A DNA stretch of 64,000 nucleotides from Candidatus Anammoxibacter sp. (GCA_021777105.1 JAIQZQ010000029.1:1-64000), one strand, 5' to 3'; numbered from the stretch's first letter, positions 15,709 to 24,292 are shown. The notes: a model not told the origin generated them from the letters alone. Numbers and translations: made by a program.

Positions 15709-16650
15709 ATGACAATTGAAAAAGAACAACAACAAACACTCTCGTGGATAAAAGGCGAGCTTTATAAACGTGATATTAAGCCCAGCAAACGATTAGGCCA
15801 AAACTTCCTGATAGATCAAAACATTCTGGAATTTATTGTCAATACCGGCATGATCGAAAGCAACGACGTTGTGCTTGAAATAGGCGCCGGCACGGGCGCA
15901 TTAACAAGATTGCTTGCGGCAAAAGCCGGCCACGTCCTTGCAATTGAAATCGACAATAAATTATTTGAATTTGCTCAAAAAACCGTTAGCTTAACTAAAA
16001 ACGTCACCATTTTAAACAGAGACGCTTTAAAAAACAAAAACCATATGGATCCCGATATCTTTAAAAGGGCGCGGGATTTAATAGACAACGCCGTTTCCAT
16101 GCATGACAACGGCGGGCAAAGCAGAAAACCGGAACTTAAAGCCATCTCAAATCTCCCATACTGCGTAAGCACGCCCATAATTGTGGGCTTGCTTGAAAGC
16201 GGATTGCCCATAAAACAGATGATTTTTATGCTGCAAAAAGAGATCACCCATCGCCTGGCAGCCGAGCCCGGCTCAAAAGATTACGGCATACTCTCAATCA
16301 TCTCACAATATTTCGGCGAAATAGAAGAGCTTAAACATCTGCCCCCAAACATATTCTGGCCAAACCCAAAAGTCGCCTCGGCAATAGTTCAAATTATAGT
16401 TCGCGACAAAGAGAACCTGCAACCCATAACAAACTACCAAACCTTCCAGAAAATAATAAGAGCCATCTTTACTTCAAGGCGCAAGACAATCCACAACTCA
16501 TTAAAGAGGATGGAAATTGAATCAATTACAACTGACAAGATTGACACCGCTCTTACAAACGCAAATATCGATCAGATAACAAGAGGTGAAACATTGTCCG
16601 TAGATCAAATAATACAACTGGCAAACGAAATTGAAAAAGCATGCTGTTAA
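15709..16650 (+). CDS. rsmA: 16S rRNA dimethyladenosine transferase
   Basis: RsmA (KsgA) dimethylates the two adjacent adenosines in helix 45 of 16S rRNA using SAM. The 313-residue protein has PSKRLGQNFLIDQNIL (25-40), the SAM-binding VLEIGAGTGALTRLL (55-69), the NLPY catalytic motif (149-152), FMLQKEITHRLAAEPGSKDYGILS and a normal C-terminal helical domain with RRKTIHNSLKRM. It is longer than the common 270-280 residues because of an insert around residues 110-145 between the acidic SAM loop and NLPY. ATG at 15709 fits. No operon partner is apparent. Confidence 0.95.
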   Translation: MTIEKEQQQTLSWIKGELYKRDIKPSKRLGQNFLIDQNILEFIVNTGMIESNDVVLEIGAGTGALTRLLAAKAGHVLAIEIDNKLFEFAQKTVSLTKNVTILNRDALKNKNHMDPDIFKRARDLIDNAVSMHDNGGQSRKPELKAISNLPYCVSTPIIVGLLESGLPIKQMIFMLQKEITHRLAAEPGSKDYGILSIISQYFGEIEELKHLPPNIFWPNPKVASAIVQIIVRDKENLQPITNYQTFQKIIRAIFTSRRKTIHNSLKRMEIESITTDKIDTALTNANIDQITRGETLSVDQIIQLANEIEKACC

Positions 16651-16757
16651 CAGAAAAAGCATAGAACGCGGATGACACGGATAAGACGGATTTACGCGGA
16701 TAAAAACAAATAAGCAGGAGCAAATCTGAATACAGGGTAAGCAAAAGCAATGAACCA

Positions 16758-16818
16758 GCCCTCTAAAAAGAGGAGAACGAGGGGAGTGTTAATTCACCAT
16801 CTTTGGCAAAGAGGAAAA
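16758..16818 (-). repeat. CCCCTCTTATTAGAGGGG family repeat, copy 4, with conserved tail
   Basis: CCCTCTAAAAAGAGG, then GAGGGGAGTGTTAATTCACC and CTTTGGCAAAGAGGAAAAT. The same order occurs at 19295-19360, so the unit here is at least 60 bp and includes a TCTTTGGCAAAGA palindrome. Confidence 0.6.
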
Positions 16819-16832
16819 TAAGAATAAAATGT

Positions 16833-16893
16833 AACGGAGCCGGCATCCCAGCCTGTGTTTTCAAATAATCACAGGCAAGATGCCGGAGCCGTT
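16833..16893. terminator. Long imperfect hairpin beyond the rubredoxin-like gene
   Basis: AACGGAGCCGGCATC...GCCTGTG pairs with CACAGGC...GATGCCGGAGCCGTT over about 24 bp around a loop of about 13 nt. On the minus strand it begins three bases after the stop of the rubredoxin-like gene. No T run follows, so it may equally be a REP-like repeat; the related ACAGGCA/TGCCTGT hairpin recurs at 19381-19398. Confidence 0.5.
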
Positions 16894-16895
16894 AT

Positions 16896-17096
16896 TTATT
16901 CAATCTTAATATCTGGAAGCTCTTTGTCCGAAACGTCAGTCTGGACAAAATAATCCGCCGAGCCTCCACAGTCCGGGCATTTTTCAGGAGCAAACTCCAA
17001 ATTGATAGTTTTATCATAATATCCGCACCCAAGACATTCCCAAACCAACGCTACCGAGCCGCAAGCTCTACCTGATTGACAACAACTATCGCCCAT
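16896..17096 (-). CDS. Rubredoxin-like zinc-ribbon protein (66 aa)
   Basis: The protein has two CxxC knuckles, CLGCG near residues 21-25 and CPDCG near 40-44, spaced as in the rubredoxin-like tail of rubrerythrins (WECLGCGYYDK...APEKCPDCGG). An additional cysteine group, CCQSGRAC, precedes it. It probably binds one iron or zinc ion and passes electrons. The ATG at 17096 is chosen because the upstream extension is a hydrophobic run without family resemblance. It lies about 120 nt downstream of a ferritin-like rubrerythrin gene that lacks this domain, so the two probably form a split rubrerythrin system. Confidence 0.8.
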   Translation of the reverse strand: MGDSCCQSGRACGSVALVWECLGCGYYDKTINLEFAPEKCPDCGGSADYFVQTDVSDKELPDIKIE

Positions 17097-17218
17097 TTTT
17101 ACTCTCCCAGGAAAAGTCAATTTATTTATAAAGAAACTAAAAACAATGAACAATATAAATTATCCAGCCATTTCCAAAAAAGTCAAACTTAGGGTTTGCT
17201 CAAAAATGCCCTCAAAAA

Positions 17219-17749
17219 TTATCCCCCAATAGACCACCTTTCGTTTTCAAAAAACCAGGAGCCGGGATTTTCAAGATAATCTATCATATTATCCAACATC
17301 TCCTTATGCGCAGCTTCCATTTGTGTTAAATATTCATATAACTTAATGGTTTTGCTGTTTGTTGATTTACCGCGTAATTTATTATAGAAATCAACCCCAT
17401 CCCGTTCAAATTTAACCGCAAGTTTATATGGCTCAATAACATCAGCATCCGCCCTTGCGCTCTCGCCAATTTTCTCGTTTGCATTTTCAAAAATTGTCTT
17501 TGCCTTTTGTAAAGAACCCTCATTTTCAGATGAAAAAGGAATATCCGGTTCTTTTCCATCAGTCAATGACTCATAAAAATTATTAATCACTTTTTTATGG
17601 TAAAGTTCATCCATAGCAAACTTTTTAAATGTCTCCTTAACCAATTTGTTTGCAGAGTTTTCACTAAGTTCACTATAAAAATTGTAACCCTCTTCTTCAG
17701 ATTTCATAGCTAACTGCAAAGCATCTATATCATCACTATATTTTTGCAT
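17219..17749 (-). CDS. Rubrerythrin-like diiron protein (ferritin-like domain only)
   Basis: The 176-residue four-helix protein has the expected diiron ligands: EEEGYNFY at 18-25, DELYHKK with E48 and H51, FERDGVDFY around E115, and MEAAHKEM with E145 and H148. Rubrerythrins reduce hydrogen peroxide in anaerobes and microaerophiles. The usual C-terminal rubredoxin domain is absent; a separate 66-residue rubredoxin-like protein follows on the same strand. The ends FENERWSIGG are unlike the canonical proteins. It probably acts in peroxide defence, with the neighbour as electron donor. Confidence 0.88.
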   Translation of the reverse strand: MQKYSDDIDALQLAMKSEEEGYNFYSELSENSANKLVKETFKKFAMDELYHKKVINNFYESLTDGKEPDIPFSSENEGSLQKAKTIFENANEKIGESARADADVIEPYKLAVKFERDGVDFYNKLRGKSTNSKTIKLYEYLTQMEAAHKEMLDNMIDYLENPGSWFFENERWSIGG

Positions 17750-17959
17750 GACTAATATCCTCCTAAGCCGGCCACAAAAATCAAATTAATTTTGCATACC
17801 GGTCAAATTAATATCAACAAGAGATAAAATATGTTCTATTGTAACAATTTAGTCTTTTGAAAATTATATAGGTTAAAAGCTTGATAATGCCGCAAATGAC
17901 TGATAGTCTTGATGCCAGATACTGGTTTCTAGATGCCGGCTGTTGGTATGTTTTTAATA

Positions 17960-17985
17960 TGATTCAAGTCTGAGACATTGAATCA
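17960..17985. repeat. GGTTCAA hairpin repeat, copy 2
   Basis: TGATTCAA and TTGAATCA arms around GTCTGAGACA. The rest of 17750-18144 contains no gene I can support; it has imperfect repeats of GATGCCGG/CCGGCATC type (near 17910-17940 and 18050-18065). Confidence 0.55.
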
Positions 17986-18144
17986 ACAAGATTATACTTG
18001 TCGCCCAGAGCAGCGCTCTGCTTTATGCTCTTCCATCTAGTATCAAGTAGCCGGCATCCAGCATCTAAAGGTATTTCTATACTATTTGTGTCTTTGCGTC
18101 GCTTATATGCCTACATTTTATTGAAACAACTAAATTGTTACGTT

Positions 18145-19071
18145 CTATTTAATAACCAAAACAGAAGATATTTCGGGAAAATCATGATCAACTTTTTTCC
18201 AGTTTAAACCGAAATCGACTGTTTCATATAAATCTTTCTCTTCAACCACAACATACGCCTTGCCGCCGCCGGCAATTGCAATATGAAAAGTGCCTATATT
18301 TTTGCTAAGATCCCCAGGAAGGCCATTTACCATCTTCCAAATCTTGCCTTCGTTTTCACTGCGGAACAATAAAGCGTTTGCATGGCCATGAGGCCCTTTT
18401 GATGTTGACGCAATATAGACATCCCTGTTAATAAAAGCCGCGCATGCTCTTTGATAAAAATAAGGCATGCCATTATTGCGTTTCGCAAATGTAACCCCAT
18501 GATTATAGCTTATATAAAAACCCTCGGCAGTAGCGGCAAATACAATCGACGCAGACAAAGGATGAACAGCCACATGATGAACGTCCTTTTCCAGGCCGTC
18601 TTTTAAAACCTTACAGCTCTTTCCATTATCTGAAGATCGCGCAATCCAGCCAACATGAACATTTGCATAAATCGTCCCGTCTTTTGATATTGCCAGTGAA
18701 CGCACATCAGGCGGGCCGCCCCATGGGGTATACCACTCTTTGCGTTCAGGCACGTTATCAAAGCTATCAATAAATTCTAAACTCCCATTATTAACCCAGG
18801 CAACACGCGCATTTGCCGTGCCTACAATAATCCGGTTATCTAAACCAAGTTTAATACAATTTAAAGTTGTTTCCGCAGCCAATTCTTTAAACCAGCAGGC
18901 ATTTGAATATGACCAAATCTCACACTTGTTAACAATAACAACAATTTTATCGCCATTAACATCTCCCCTGCTTACAGGCATCCCCTGAAAGGGATAATTA
19001 TCTATTTGATTCCCATCAAGACCTAAAATGCCTTTTTTTGTAAGCAACCAAACTGTTTTTTCATTATTCAT
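18145..19071 (-). CDS. Beta-propeller protein with BNR/sialidase-like repeats (308 aa)
   Basis: The sequence has about four to six repeats ending in patterns such as AISKDGTIYANVHVG, RSSDNGKSCKVLKDGL, FYISYNHGVTFAKRNN and FRSENEGKIWKMVNGL, i.e. the S/T-x-D-x-G-x-T/S-W Asp-box style of BNR repeats and photosystem-assembly-type propellers. There is no signal peptide, so it is probably cytoplasmic. The ATG at 19071 (MNNEKTVWLLTKKG) is used because the eight upstream residues are not conserved-looking. Function unknown; the name only describes the fold. It stands alone. Confidence 0.75.
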   Translation of the reverse strand: MNNEKTVWLLTKKGILGLDGNQIDNYPFQGMPVSRGDVNGDKIVVIVNKCEIWSYSNACWFKELAAETTLNCIKLGLDNRIIVGTANARVAWVNNGSLEFIDSFDNVPERKEWYTPWGGPPDVRSLAISKDGTIYANVHVGWIARSSDNGKSCKVLKDGLEKDVHHVAVHPLSASIVFAATAEGFYISYNHGVTFAKRNNGMPYFYQRACAAFINRDVYIASTSKGPHGHANALLFRSENEGKIWKMVNGLPGDLSKNIGTFHIAIAGGGKAYVVVEEKDLYETVDFGLNWKKVDHDFPEISSVLVIK

Positions 19072-19294
19072 AATATTTAATAAAACAAAATACAAAAGCT
19101 AACATTTAAATTCTGCATAAATAAAAAGAACTAAGGGTTCGCTCAACAAAAACCCTTTTACCCAATGTATAAACTATTATACTATACCAAGCGCCATTGC
19201 TGTCAAATTTGGCAACTATTCCGCCTTATTTACACACCCAGTCTGCTACGCAGCCACCCTTCTTTTTAGAGGGGATTAAAACGTTTTTTTCACA

Positions 19295-19360
19295 AAAGTC
19301 CCCTCTAATAAGAGGGGATTGAGGGATGTGTTAATTCACCGTCTTTGGCAAAGAGGAAAA
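19295..19360 (-). repeat. CCCCTCTTATTAGAGGGG family repeat, copy 5, with conserved tail
   Basis: AGTCCCCTCTAATAAGAGGGG, then GAGGGATGTGTTAATTCACC and CTTTGGCAAAGAGGAAAAT. It matches 16758-16818 and is followed by an ACAGGCA/TGCCTGT hairpin (19381-19398). A further partial copy lies at about 19232-19275. No gene in 19096-19450. Confidence 0.6.
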
Positions 19361-19450
19361 TCAGAATAAAATATAGTGAAACAGGCATCTTTGCCTGTGA
19401 TCAATTTAAAATACAATCATCCTGCCTGCGTCGTTAATAATCACTTTTCG

Positions 19451-19508
19451 AGAGCTTTTAAATCATGTATAATAATCATTCCTATCAATAGTTTAAGAGC
19501 TTTTAAAT
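19451..19508 (+). promoter_or_regulatory. Promoter with flanking 13-bp direct repeats
   Basis: AGAGCTTTTAAAT occurs at 19451-19463 and again at 19496-19508, flanking a TATAAT at 19468-19473. This lies directly upstream of the addiction-module gene at 19522 (ribosome-binding site AGGAGC at 19511). The repeats are candidate operator sites of the TA pair. Confidence 0.45.
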
Positions 19509-19521
19509 AAAGGAGCTGTAA

Positions 19522-19740
19522 ATGAAAGTAAGCGATGTTGCAGAAATATCGCGTTTAAGAGCGCCGGAAAAGATACTTTTTGTTGAAGAGCTATGGGATA
19601 GCATCGCGTCTTCCGATTCGGAAATTCCCGTGAATGACAGCCACAAGGAAGAGCAGGACAATCGTTTTGAAAAACATTACACTGCAGGAGAATAGTTATC
19701 AATAAATGAATTAAAATCCCGGATTGAAAAAAGGAAATGA
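19522..19740 (+). pseudogene. Addiction-module antitoxin with an in-frame TAG
   Basis: The frame starts MKVSDVAEISRLRAPEKILF and continues VEELWDSIASSD, the signature of the short 'putative addiction module component' antitoxins that precede ParE/RelE toxins. A TAG at 19693-19695 ends it after 57 residues, and the same frame then reads SINELKSRIEKRK to a TGA at 19738. That tail corresponds to the (S/T)W-E-E-(V/L)-K-x-R-(I/L) end of the family. A single nonsense mutation therefore removes the C-terminus. It overlaps the toxin remnant by ATGA. Confidence 0.65.
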
Positions 19741-19859
19741 ATTATTCTTTATTGTTTCTTCCTGAATTAGAAGAAGATGCCGTTAAACAGGACGTAGGCC
19801 ATAATGGCACGAAAAGAGCCCTAACTATGGACAAATCAAAATGGAATATAAAATATTAA
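19737..19859 (+). pseudogene. ParE/RelE-type toxin, N-terminal remnant
   Basis: MNYSLLFLPELEEDAVK is the typical first strand and helix of ParE-like toxins encoded after 'addiction module component' antitoxins. After about 17 residues the similarity is lost and the frame ends at 19859, just inside the next gene. The rest of the toxin is missing, so the deletion junction lies near 19788, immediately before the MNT/HEPN pair. Confidence 0.6.
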
Positions 19860-20155
19860 TTGAAAATGTAAAAAAAGCTGTTTTTGAGATTGAACCTAAT
19901 GCAGATATAATTCTTTATGGTTCCAGATCCAGAAAAGATTCAACCTCCGAGTCAGACTGGGATTTTTTGATTCTAGTTGAAGGCGCTGTAGACGATAACC
20001 GTGTTGATAAAATCCGCCATCGTATTTATGAAATTGAGTGGGAAACAGGGGAAGTTTTGACCTCAATTATCAGAAATCGTCAGCAATGGAATAGCCCGCC
20101 ACATCTGTATACCCCATTTCATAATAACGTAACAAAAGAAGGTGTGTTATTGTGA
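19841..20155 (+). CDS. MNT-type minimal nucleotidyltransferase antitoxin
   Basis: The 104-residue protein carries the pol-beta nucleotidyltransferase signature ILYGSRSRKDSTSESDWDFL (residues 23-42): GSR, then DxD with D38 and D40. In MNT/HEPN modules such proteins inactivate the HEPN RNase toxin by adding nucleotides to a tyrosine near its active site. It overlaps the HEPN gene by four bases (GTGA). The upstream flank is a deleted ParE gene, suggesting the module replaced it. The frame is intact. Confidence 0.85.
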   Translation: MEYKILIENVKKAVFEIEPNADIILYGSRSRKDSTSESDWDFLILVEGAVDDNRVDKIRHRIYEIEWETGEVLTSIIRNRQQWNSPPHLYTPFHNNVTKEGVLL

Positions 20156-20541
20156 AGGAATGGAGCAACGATTTAATAGAATATCGAATTGGAAAAGCGA
20201 GGGAAGCGCTAGAAGACGCTCGTATACTAGCCAATTCAAACAGGTGGAACACCTGTGTTAATCGCCTATATTATTCATGTTTTTATGCTGTAATTGCGCT
20301 TTTAATAAAAAAAGGCTTCTCAACATCTAAACATACCGGCGTTCGCAGCTTATTGAATAAACATTTTATCAAAACAGGGAAAATACCAAAAAATATAGCT
20401 ATTATTTACAACGACCTTTTTGAACGTCGCCAAGAGTCTGATTATGAGGATTTTGTTGATTTTAATGAATCACAAGTCCGCCCATGGATTTCTAAAACCG
20501 ATTCATTTATTAATCATATAATTGATTTAGTCAAAACATGA
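20152..20541 (+). CDS. HEPN-domain toxin partner
   Basis: The 129-residue helical protein opens with KEWSNDLIEYRIGKAREALE and has RLYYSCFYAVIALLIKKG in the second and third helices, typical of HEPN proteins of the YxxxYY type. In the last part the expected catalytic RxxxxH motif is replaced by ERRQESDYEDFVDF, as seen in a subgroup with R-x4/5-(Y/H). It starts at the GTG overlapping the MNT stop. Function is inferred as an RNase toxin or a nucleotidyltransferase scaffold; the altered motif makes activity uncertain. Confidence 0.8.
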   Translation: MKEWSNDLIEYRIGKAREALEDARILANSNRWNTCVNRLYYSCFYAVIALLIKKGFSTSKHTGVRSLLNKHFIKTGKIPKNIAIIYNDLFERRQESDYEDFVDFNESQVRPWISKTDSFINHIIDLVKT

Positions 20542-20544
20542 TCT

Positions 20545-21340
20545 GTTTTTAGACCTTCAACAAGCACAAGTCATAAAGAGAAGTCAACGACAGATCTTTT
20601 CTAACTAATAAATGGACCGAACGATAAAACAGAGCCACCGTTCTACCTCTTAGTTTGCTTACAAGCCCCCCCCCCTTTTAGTTACAAAGCCCCAGCGTCG
20701 CGTTAAGAATCGTTTAAAACTCATATTTTAGAACGCAACTGCCCATGAAACACCGTTTCATATCACATAAATACACAATTTACCTTCTCTCCCCTTTTGC
20801 TTTTTAAATCTGTGCAATCTGTGCAATCTGTGGTTTGCTTTTAATTGATGCGCACGCTCCGCTTTGCCCATCTTTTGCTCTTTACGCTTTCGCTTTTGCT
20901 TTCCTACCAATTACTGATTACCAATGACCAATTGATGGCGCCTCTTGCAGTTCTTTTAGAAAAATATATTTTCGAACCAAATATACCACCCCAGCAAAAC
21001 CACATGGTAAATGACCTTACAATAACTGCCTCAATCAACATCCAACGCTTTTAAATCAAATAATTTACGGCCAAAACCTTAATCAATTACAATCCTTTAT
21101 AACAAATCGGAAATCCACGTCCATGACAAGAATTAAATACTCTCTAACCAAAATCATCAACTCCACTGTAGACATATAAAAACTAAAATGGTACAATCCC
21201 AACCGTTAGTTTGAGAACAAAGAGACTCCTCATAAGCCAATAGTAATCTTTATGTCTTTGCTTGATAAAGTTGAGGCCAAATTGAGCTGTTTCTCGTAAG
21301 ACAAATTAAAACTTTTTCCATGTTTCACTTATTAACAGGA
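20545..21340. other. Intergenic region of about 800 bp, no gene seen
   Basis: It contains a C9 run with flanking Ts (near 20670), an ATGAAAC/GTTTCAT hairpin at 20745-20761, and low-complexity repeats such as CAATCTGTG twice (20814-20832). No supported coding region on either strand; the longest frames have no family resemblance. A ribosome-binding site for the next gene is at 21337-21342. Confidence 0.6.
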
Positions 21341-21348
21341 GAGTGATT

Positions 21349-22701
21349 ATGACAATACCAAATTTTGCTAATATGTGCTTTGTTATTATGCCTTTTGGAA
21401 CTCGGGAAGTTGGTAAACGTGTATATGAATTTGATGTTTTATACGAAAATATATTTTCCACTGCAATATCTATGGCTGAACTTCCTGAAGGTGGTAATCT
21501 TGTTCCAAAAAGAGCAGATACTTCAAAAACACCAGGAATTATTACAGATGAAATGTTCCGTGATATCTTATTTGCTCGTATCGTACTTGCAGATATAACG
21601 GGGCTTAATCCAAATGTGTTTTATGAACTCGGAGTTAGACATTCACTAAGACCGACATCTACAGTTGTAATTAAAGAAAAACATTCAGACATACCATTTG
21701 ATGTGAGTAATCTACGTGTTTTCACATATGACACGGAAGGAGTTACTGGGTTTGGAGGTGCGCTTAATACTATCAGAGACTGCTTAAGCGCGAGTCTTAG
21801 AAACGAGGTTTTTGACAGTCCGGTAGTAGCTTCGTTAAGAGATGATCTGGAGTGGCCAAATTATGACAGGATATTTGAACAGAAGTACAGGATTCAATCT
21901 TGGAGTGAACTCCAGAGGCAAAAATCAACAGTGGATGAGTACATTAATGAAGCCAAAAGGGCGTTGGAAAATGGCGATAGTGATGCGGCAATTGCATCCT
22001 GCAAAGGAGCTCGTAACCTAGTCCCCGATTCACTTCATATAAACATGCAATTGGCCGTTTTATTAAAGAACACCGAGCGTTTTCAAGAAGCCGAACAAAT
22101 TTTAAAAGAAGTAATTATTTCCCATCCTCAATATGCCGGAGCATGGCGCGAATTGGGAGTAGTAGAACATAAATTAAAAAAAGCAACTGACGCTGTCAGA
22201 ACCCTTGAAAGAGCCGTTGAACTTAATTCTGATGACTCGGACGCATGGTGTTCTTTAGGAGGTGCACAAAAAACATTAAAGCAATACGGAAAAGCTCAGG
22301 ACGCTTACGAGAGAGGCCTAAAAGTAAGCCCTTCAAGCACATATGCTTTGCTGAATTACTTTACAATGCTAGCAGTCAATAATCGAAGTCTTCCAAGTCT
22401 TTCCGGGCGAGAGAACCAATTGGAAGCCGCTAAGGATACATGCAAAACGCAAATGTCTAAAGATATCAATCTACCCTGGTCCTATTTTGATTTGGCACTA
22501 CTGCATTTTCTCGAAGGTGAAATGGGAAAGTTCGAAGAGATCCTTAAAACTGGAATAATTAAGTCTACCGCACCATGGCAGGTAGATACCGCTTTAAATA
22601 CTTATATACTGATAAGGGAAACAGGAGCTCTTCAAACAGAAACTCAAAAAGCAATTGAATTGACTGAAAACTGTTCTGAGGATAAAGATTGGAAGTCATA
22701 A
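21349..22701 (+). CDS. Nucleoside deoxyribosyltransferase-like domain fused to TPR repeats
   Basis: The N-terminal 150 residues read CFVIMPFG, FDVLYENIF, RADTSKTPG...IT, ARIVLADITGLNPNVFYELGVRHSL, the pattern of a large family of deoxyribosyltransferase/CMP-hydrolase-like domains found in signalling and conflict systems. The conserved acidic YELG is near residues 92-95 of the ATG form. From about residue 200 onward there are four or five TPR units (DAAIASCKGARNLVPDSLHI, AGAWRELGVVEHKLKKATDA, SDAWCSLGGAQKTLKQYG). I chose the ATG at 21349 rather than a GTG at 21343 for spacing to AGGAG. Substrate unknown; nucleotide cleavage is inferred from the family. Confidence 0.8.
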   Translation: MTIPNFANMCFVIMPFGTREVGKRVYEFDVLYENIFSTAISMAELPEGGNLVPKRADTSKTPGIITDEMFRDILFARIVLADITGLNPNVFYELGVRHSLRPTSTVVIKEKHSDIPFDVSNLRVFTYDTEGVTGFGGALNTIRDCLSASLRNEVFDSPVVASLRDDLEWPNYDRIFEQKYRIQSWSELQRQKSTVDEYINEAKRALENGDSDAAIASCKGARNLVPDSLHINMQLAVLLKNTERFQEAEQILKEVIISHPQYAGAWRELGVVEHKLKKATDAVRTLERAVELNSDDSDAWCSLGGAQKTLKQYGKAQDAYERGLKVSPSSTYALLNYFTMLAVNNRSLPSLSGRENQLEAAKDTCKTQMSKDINLPWSYFDLALLHFLEGEMGKFEEILKTGIIKSTAPWQVDTALNTYILIRETGALQTETQKAIELTENCSEDKDWKS

Positions 22702-22944
22702 ATACAGTTCATCCAAAAAATAGTTTGATAACCGAGAAAAAAACGTAGGCCAGGTATCTGTAAATATTAAAGGAAAACTTTAGAGCATGCCTTGAAAACA
22801 GAAAACGCAACTTTTATGGGAAAACTGGGGAAAACTGGGGACAGAATGTTTATGCTTGATATGTGAACATGAATTTTGCAGGATTGTACTTTTATAAAAA
22901 AATGGCTTAAAAGACTGTAAGTCACTACAGAAAAGAGGGTTACG

Positions 22945-23305
22945 ATGGCTAGAATTCCAAGGATGGTTGTGAAAGGCGAGGATGCTATATATCATGTTAT
23001 TTCAAAAACGGCTTTGCCGGGTTTTGTCTGTGGAGGCGGTTAAAATTACCTTACTCATTTAACGTTTACCTTCATGCCATCTTTCTCCAAACTTCAATAG
23101 CCAAATCCTCAACATAGCTTAGGCTATGCTTCCGGTTTACCTCATTCAGTTTGCACAAATCTACCCTAAATTTAAGAGTTAAATGAGCAAGTTAAATTTA
23201 ATCACCTCCTCGGGCGATGTTGAGAAGGATTATTTGCTGAAGAGGATTAAATGGATGAGCGAGGTGTTTGGTTTTTGCATTCATAGACAGCCTGTTTATT
23301 GTTGA
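22945..23305 (+). pseudogene. RAYT/IS200-like Y1 transposase remnant
   Basis: The first part reads MARIPRMVVKGEDAIYHVIS then KTALPGFV, the start of REP-associated (TnpA-REP) transposases. After a 178-bp insertion the same protein resumes at 23212 with GDVEKDYLLKRIKWMSEVFG then FCIHRQPVYC and a TGA. The HUH motif and catalytic Tyr, expected further on, are gone. The spacer 22702-22944 shows GGGGAAAACTGGGGACAGAAT at 22819-22838, typical wording upstream of such genes. It is a dead mobile-element gene. Confidence 0.75.
23032..23209. mobile_element. MITE-like element inserted in the RAYT gene
   Basis: Terminal inverted repeats of 32 bp, GGAGG(C/T)G(G/A)TTAAA...CTCATTTAAC, at 23032-23063 and 23178-23209 with about five mismatches. 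Inside are a CATAGC/GCTATG hairpin (near 23115-23130) and no gene. Its position inside the split transposase frame shows that it moved in after the transposase. Confidence 0.75.
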
Positions 23306-23434
23306 CACATCACTCTATAAATTAATTACGCTGATAGTGTTATGTGTCTGTTTGCGCTCAACTACATATAAAATATAAATAACAAGCATTAATAAAAAAA
23401 ACATTCCGCTAAAATCAAAAGACAGGAGGAAGCT

Positions 23435-23797
23435 ATGGCAACCCAAGACAAATGCTGCACGATTGTTCCCTATTTCAAAGTTTCGCGCGATAAACTTGAG
23501 GATTTTAAAGGCTTGTGCAAGGAATTTGTAGAGAAAACCAAGGACGAGACAAAATGTCTCTATTATGGTTTCAGTTTTGATGGAGATCTGGCTCATTGTC
23601 GAGAAGGCTATGAAGATGCTGAAGGGTTACTGATGCATCTTGAAAATGTAGGTTCTATAATCGAAAAAGCCCTAAAGATTTCTAATCTCACTCGCCTGGA
23701 AATTCATGGCCCGGAAGAAGAACTGGCAAAGCTCCGTAAACCTCTGGCTGATTTGAAGCCGCGGTTCTTTGTTCTTGAATATGGTTTTCGGCGGTAA
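23435..23797 (+). CDS. ABM-type dimeric alpha/beta barrel protein (120 aa)
   Basis: The protein begins CCTIVPYFKVSRDKLEDFKGLCKEFVEKTKDETKCLYYGFSFDGD and goes on HCREGYEDAEGLLMHLENVG, which is the layout of antibiotic biosynthesis monooxygenase (ABM) and related ferredoxin-like dimers: strand, helix, strand, then a strand and helix with YxDAEGLLxHL. Such proteins act as cofactor-free monooxygenases or small-molecule binders, so the function is not predictable. A strong ribosome-binding site (AGGAGG) precedes the ATG. It sits between a transposase relic and a DUF4926 gene. Confidence 0.8.
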   Translation: MATQDKCCTIVPYFKVSRDKLEDFKGLCKEFVEKTKDETKCLYYGFSFDGDLAHCREGYEDAEGLLMHLENVGSIIEKALKISNLTRLEIHGPEEELAKLRKPLADLKPRFFVLEYGFRR

Positions 23798-23837
23798 CAA
23801 TATTTGCCTATCAACAAAAGAAAACATCAGGGAAGAT

Positions 23838-24053
23838 ATGATACAACTTCATGATTATGTTGCGATATTAGCAGATATTGAAAACACATCTGTTACACGG
23901 GGGACAACAGGCACAGTCGTTTTCAAACTTTCAGATACTCATTTATTAGTTGAATTTTCAGATAGTGAAGGACAAGTTTATGAGCAAATACCGATACATC
24001 GGGATAATTTACTTGTTTTGCATCAGATAACAGATAATATTGCAGTTACTTAA
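23838..24053 (+). CDS. DUF4926 family protein (71 aa)
   Basis: From MIQLHDYVAILADIENTSV the protein reads RGTTGTVVF and LLVEFSDSEGQ...QIPIHRDNLLVL, which matches the small SH3-like DUF4926 family. These proteins are commonly encoded beside small partner proteins in TA-like arrangements; I see no typical partner here. The ATG at 23838 follows AGGGAAG and starts the conserved domain. The longer reading frame from 23769 overlaps the ABM gene and is rejected. Confidence 0.75.
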   Translation: MIQLHDYVAILADIENTSVTRGTTGTVVFKLSDTHLLVEFSDSEGQVYEQIPIHRDNLLVLHQITDNIAVT

Positions 24054-24264
24054 GTATTAAAAATGTTTTGTCAAATTTGCCGCCTCACACATTTGAAGCC
24101 CCCTGCCAATCACAAGAAAAGCTACAGGGAATAAATAATCTAAAAATTGGTATAATTGTAAACTTCCAAATTAAAAGGAGGCTCTGATTTTTTTTTGATG
24201 GTTTAGAATGTGATTTTACAGGCAATTGAATGACTAAATAAGCGTTTTGGCTCGATTCACGTCT

Positions 24265-24292
24265 TTGACTTCTTGTTGTATAAAGGTATAAT
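24265..24292 (+). promoter_or_regulatory. Predicted promoter of hicBA
   Basis: TTGACT at 24265-24270, a 16-bp spacer, and a perfect TATAAT at 24287-24292, about 74 nt before the hicB ATG. The region 24054-24264 has no gene. Confidence 0.6.

Noticed and set aside
19232..19275. Possible separate terminator of the beta-propeller gene region
   Set aside because: It is a partial copy of the CCCCTCT repeat and has no T run in either direction.
20845..21054. Plus-strand frame of 69 codons rich in Leu
   Set aside because: It lies in a TTTGCTCTTTACGC/ACCAATTACTGATTACC filler stretch that recurs in intergenic DNA; there is no ribosome-binding site.
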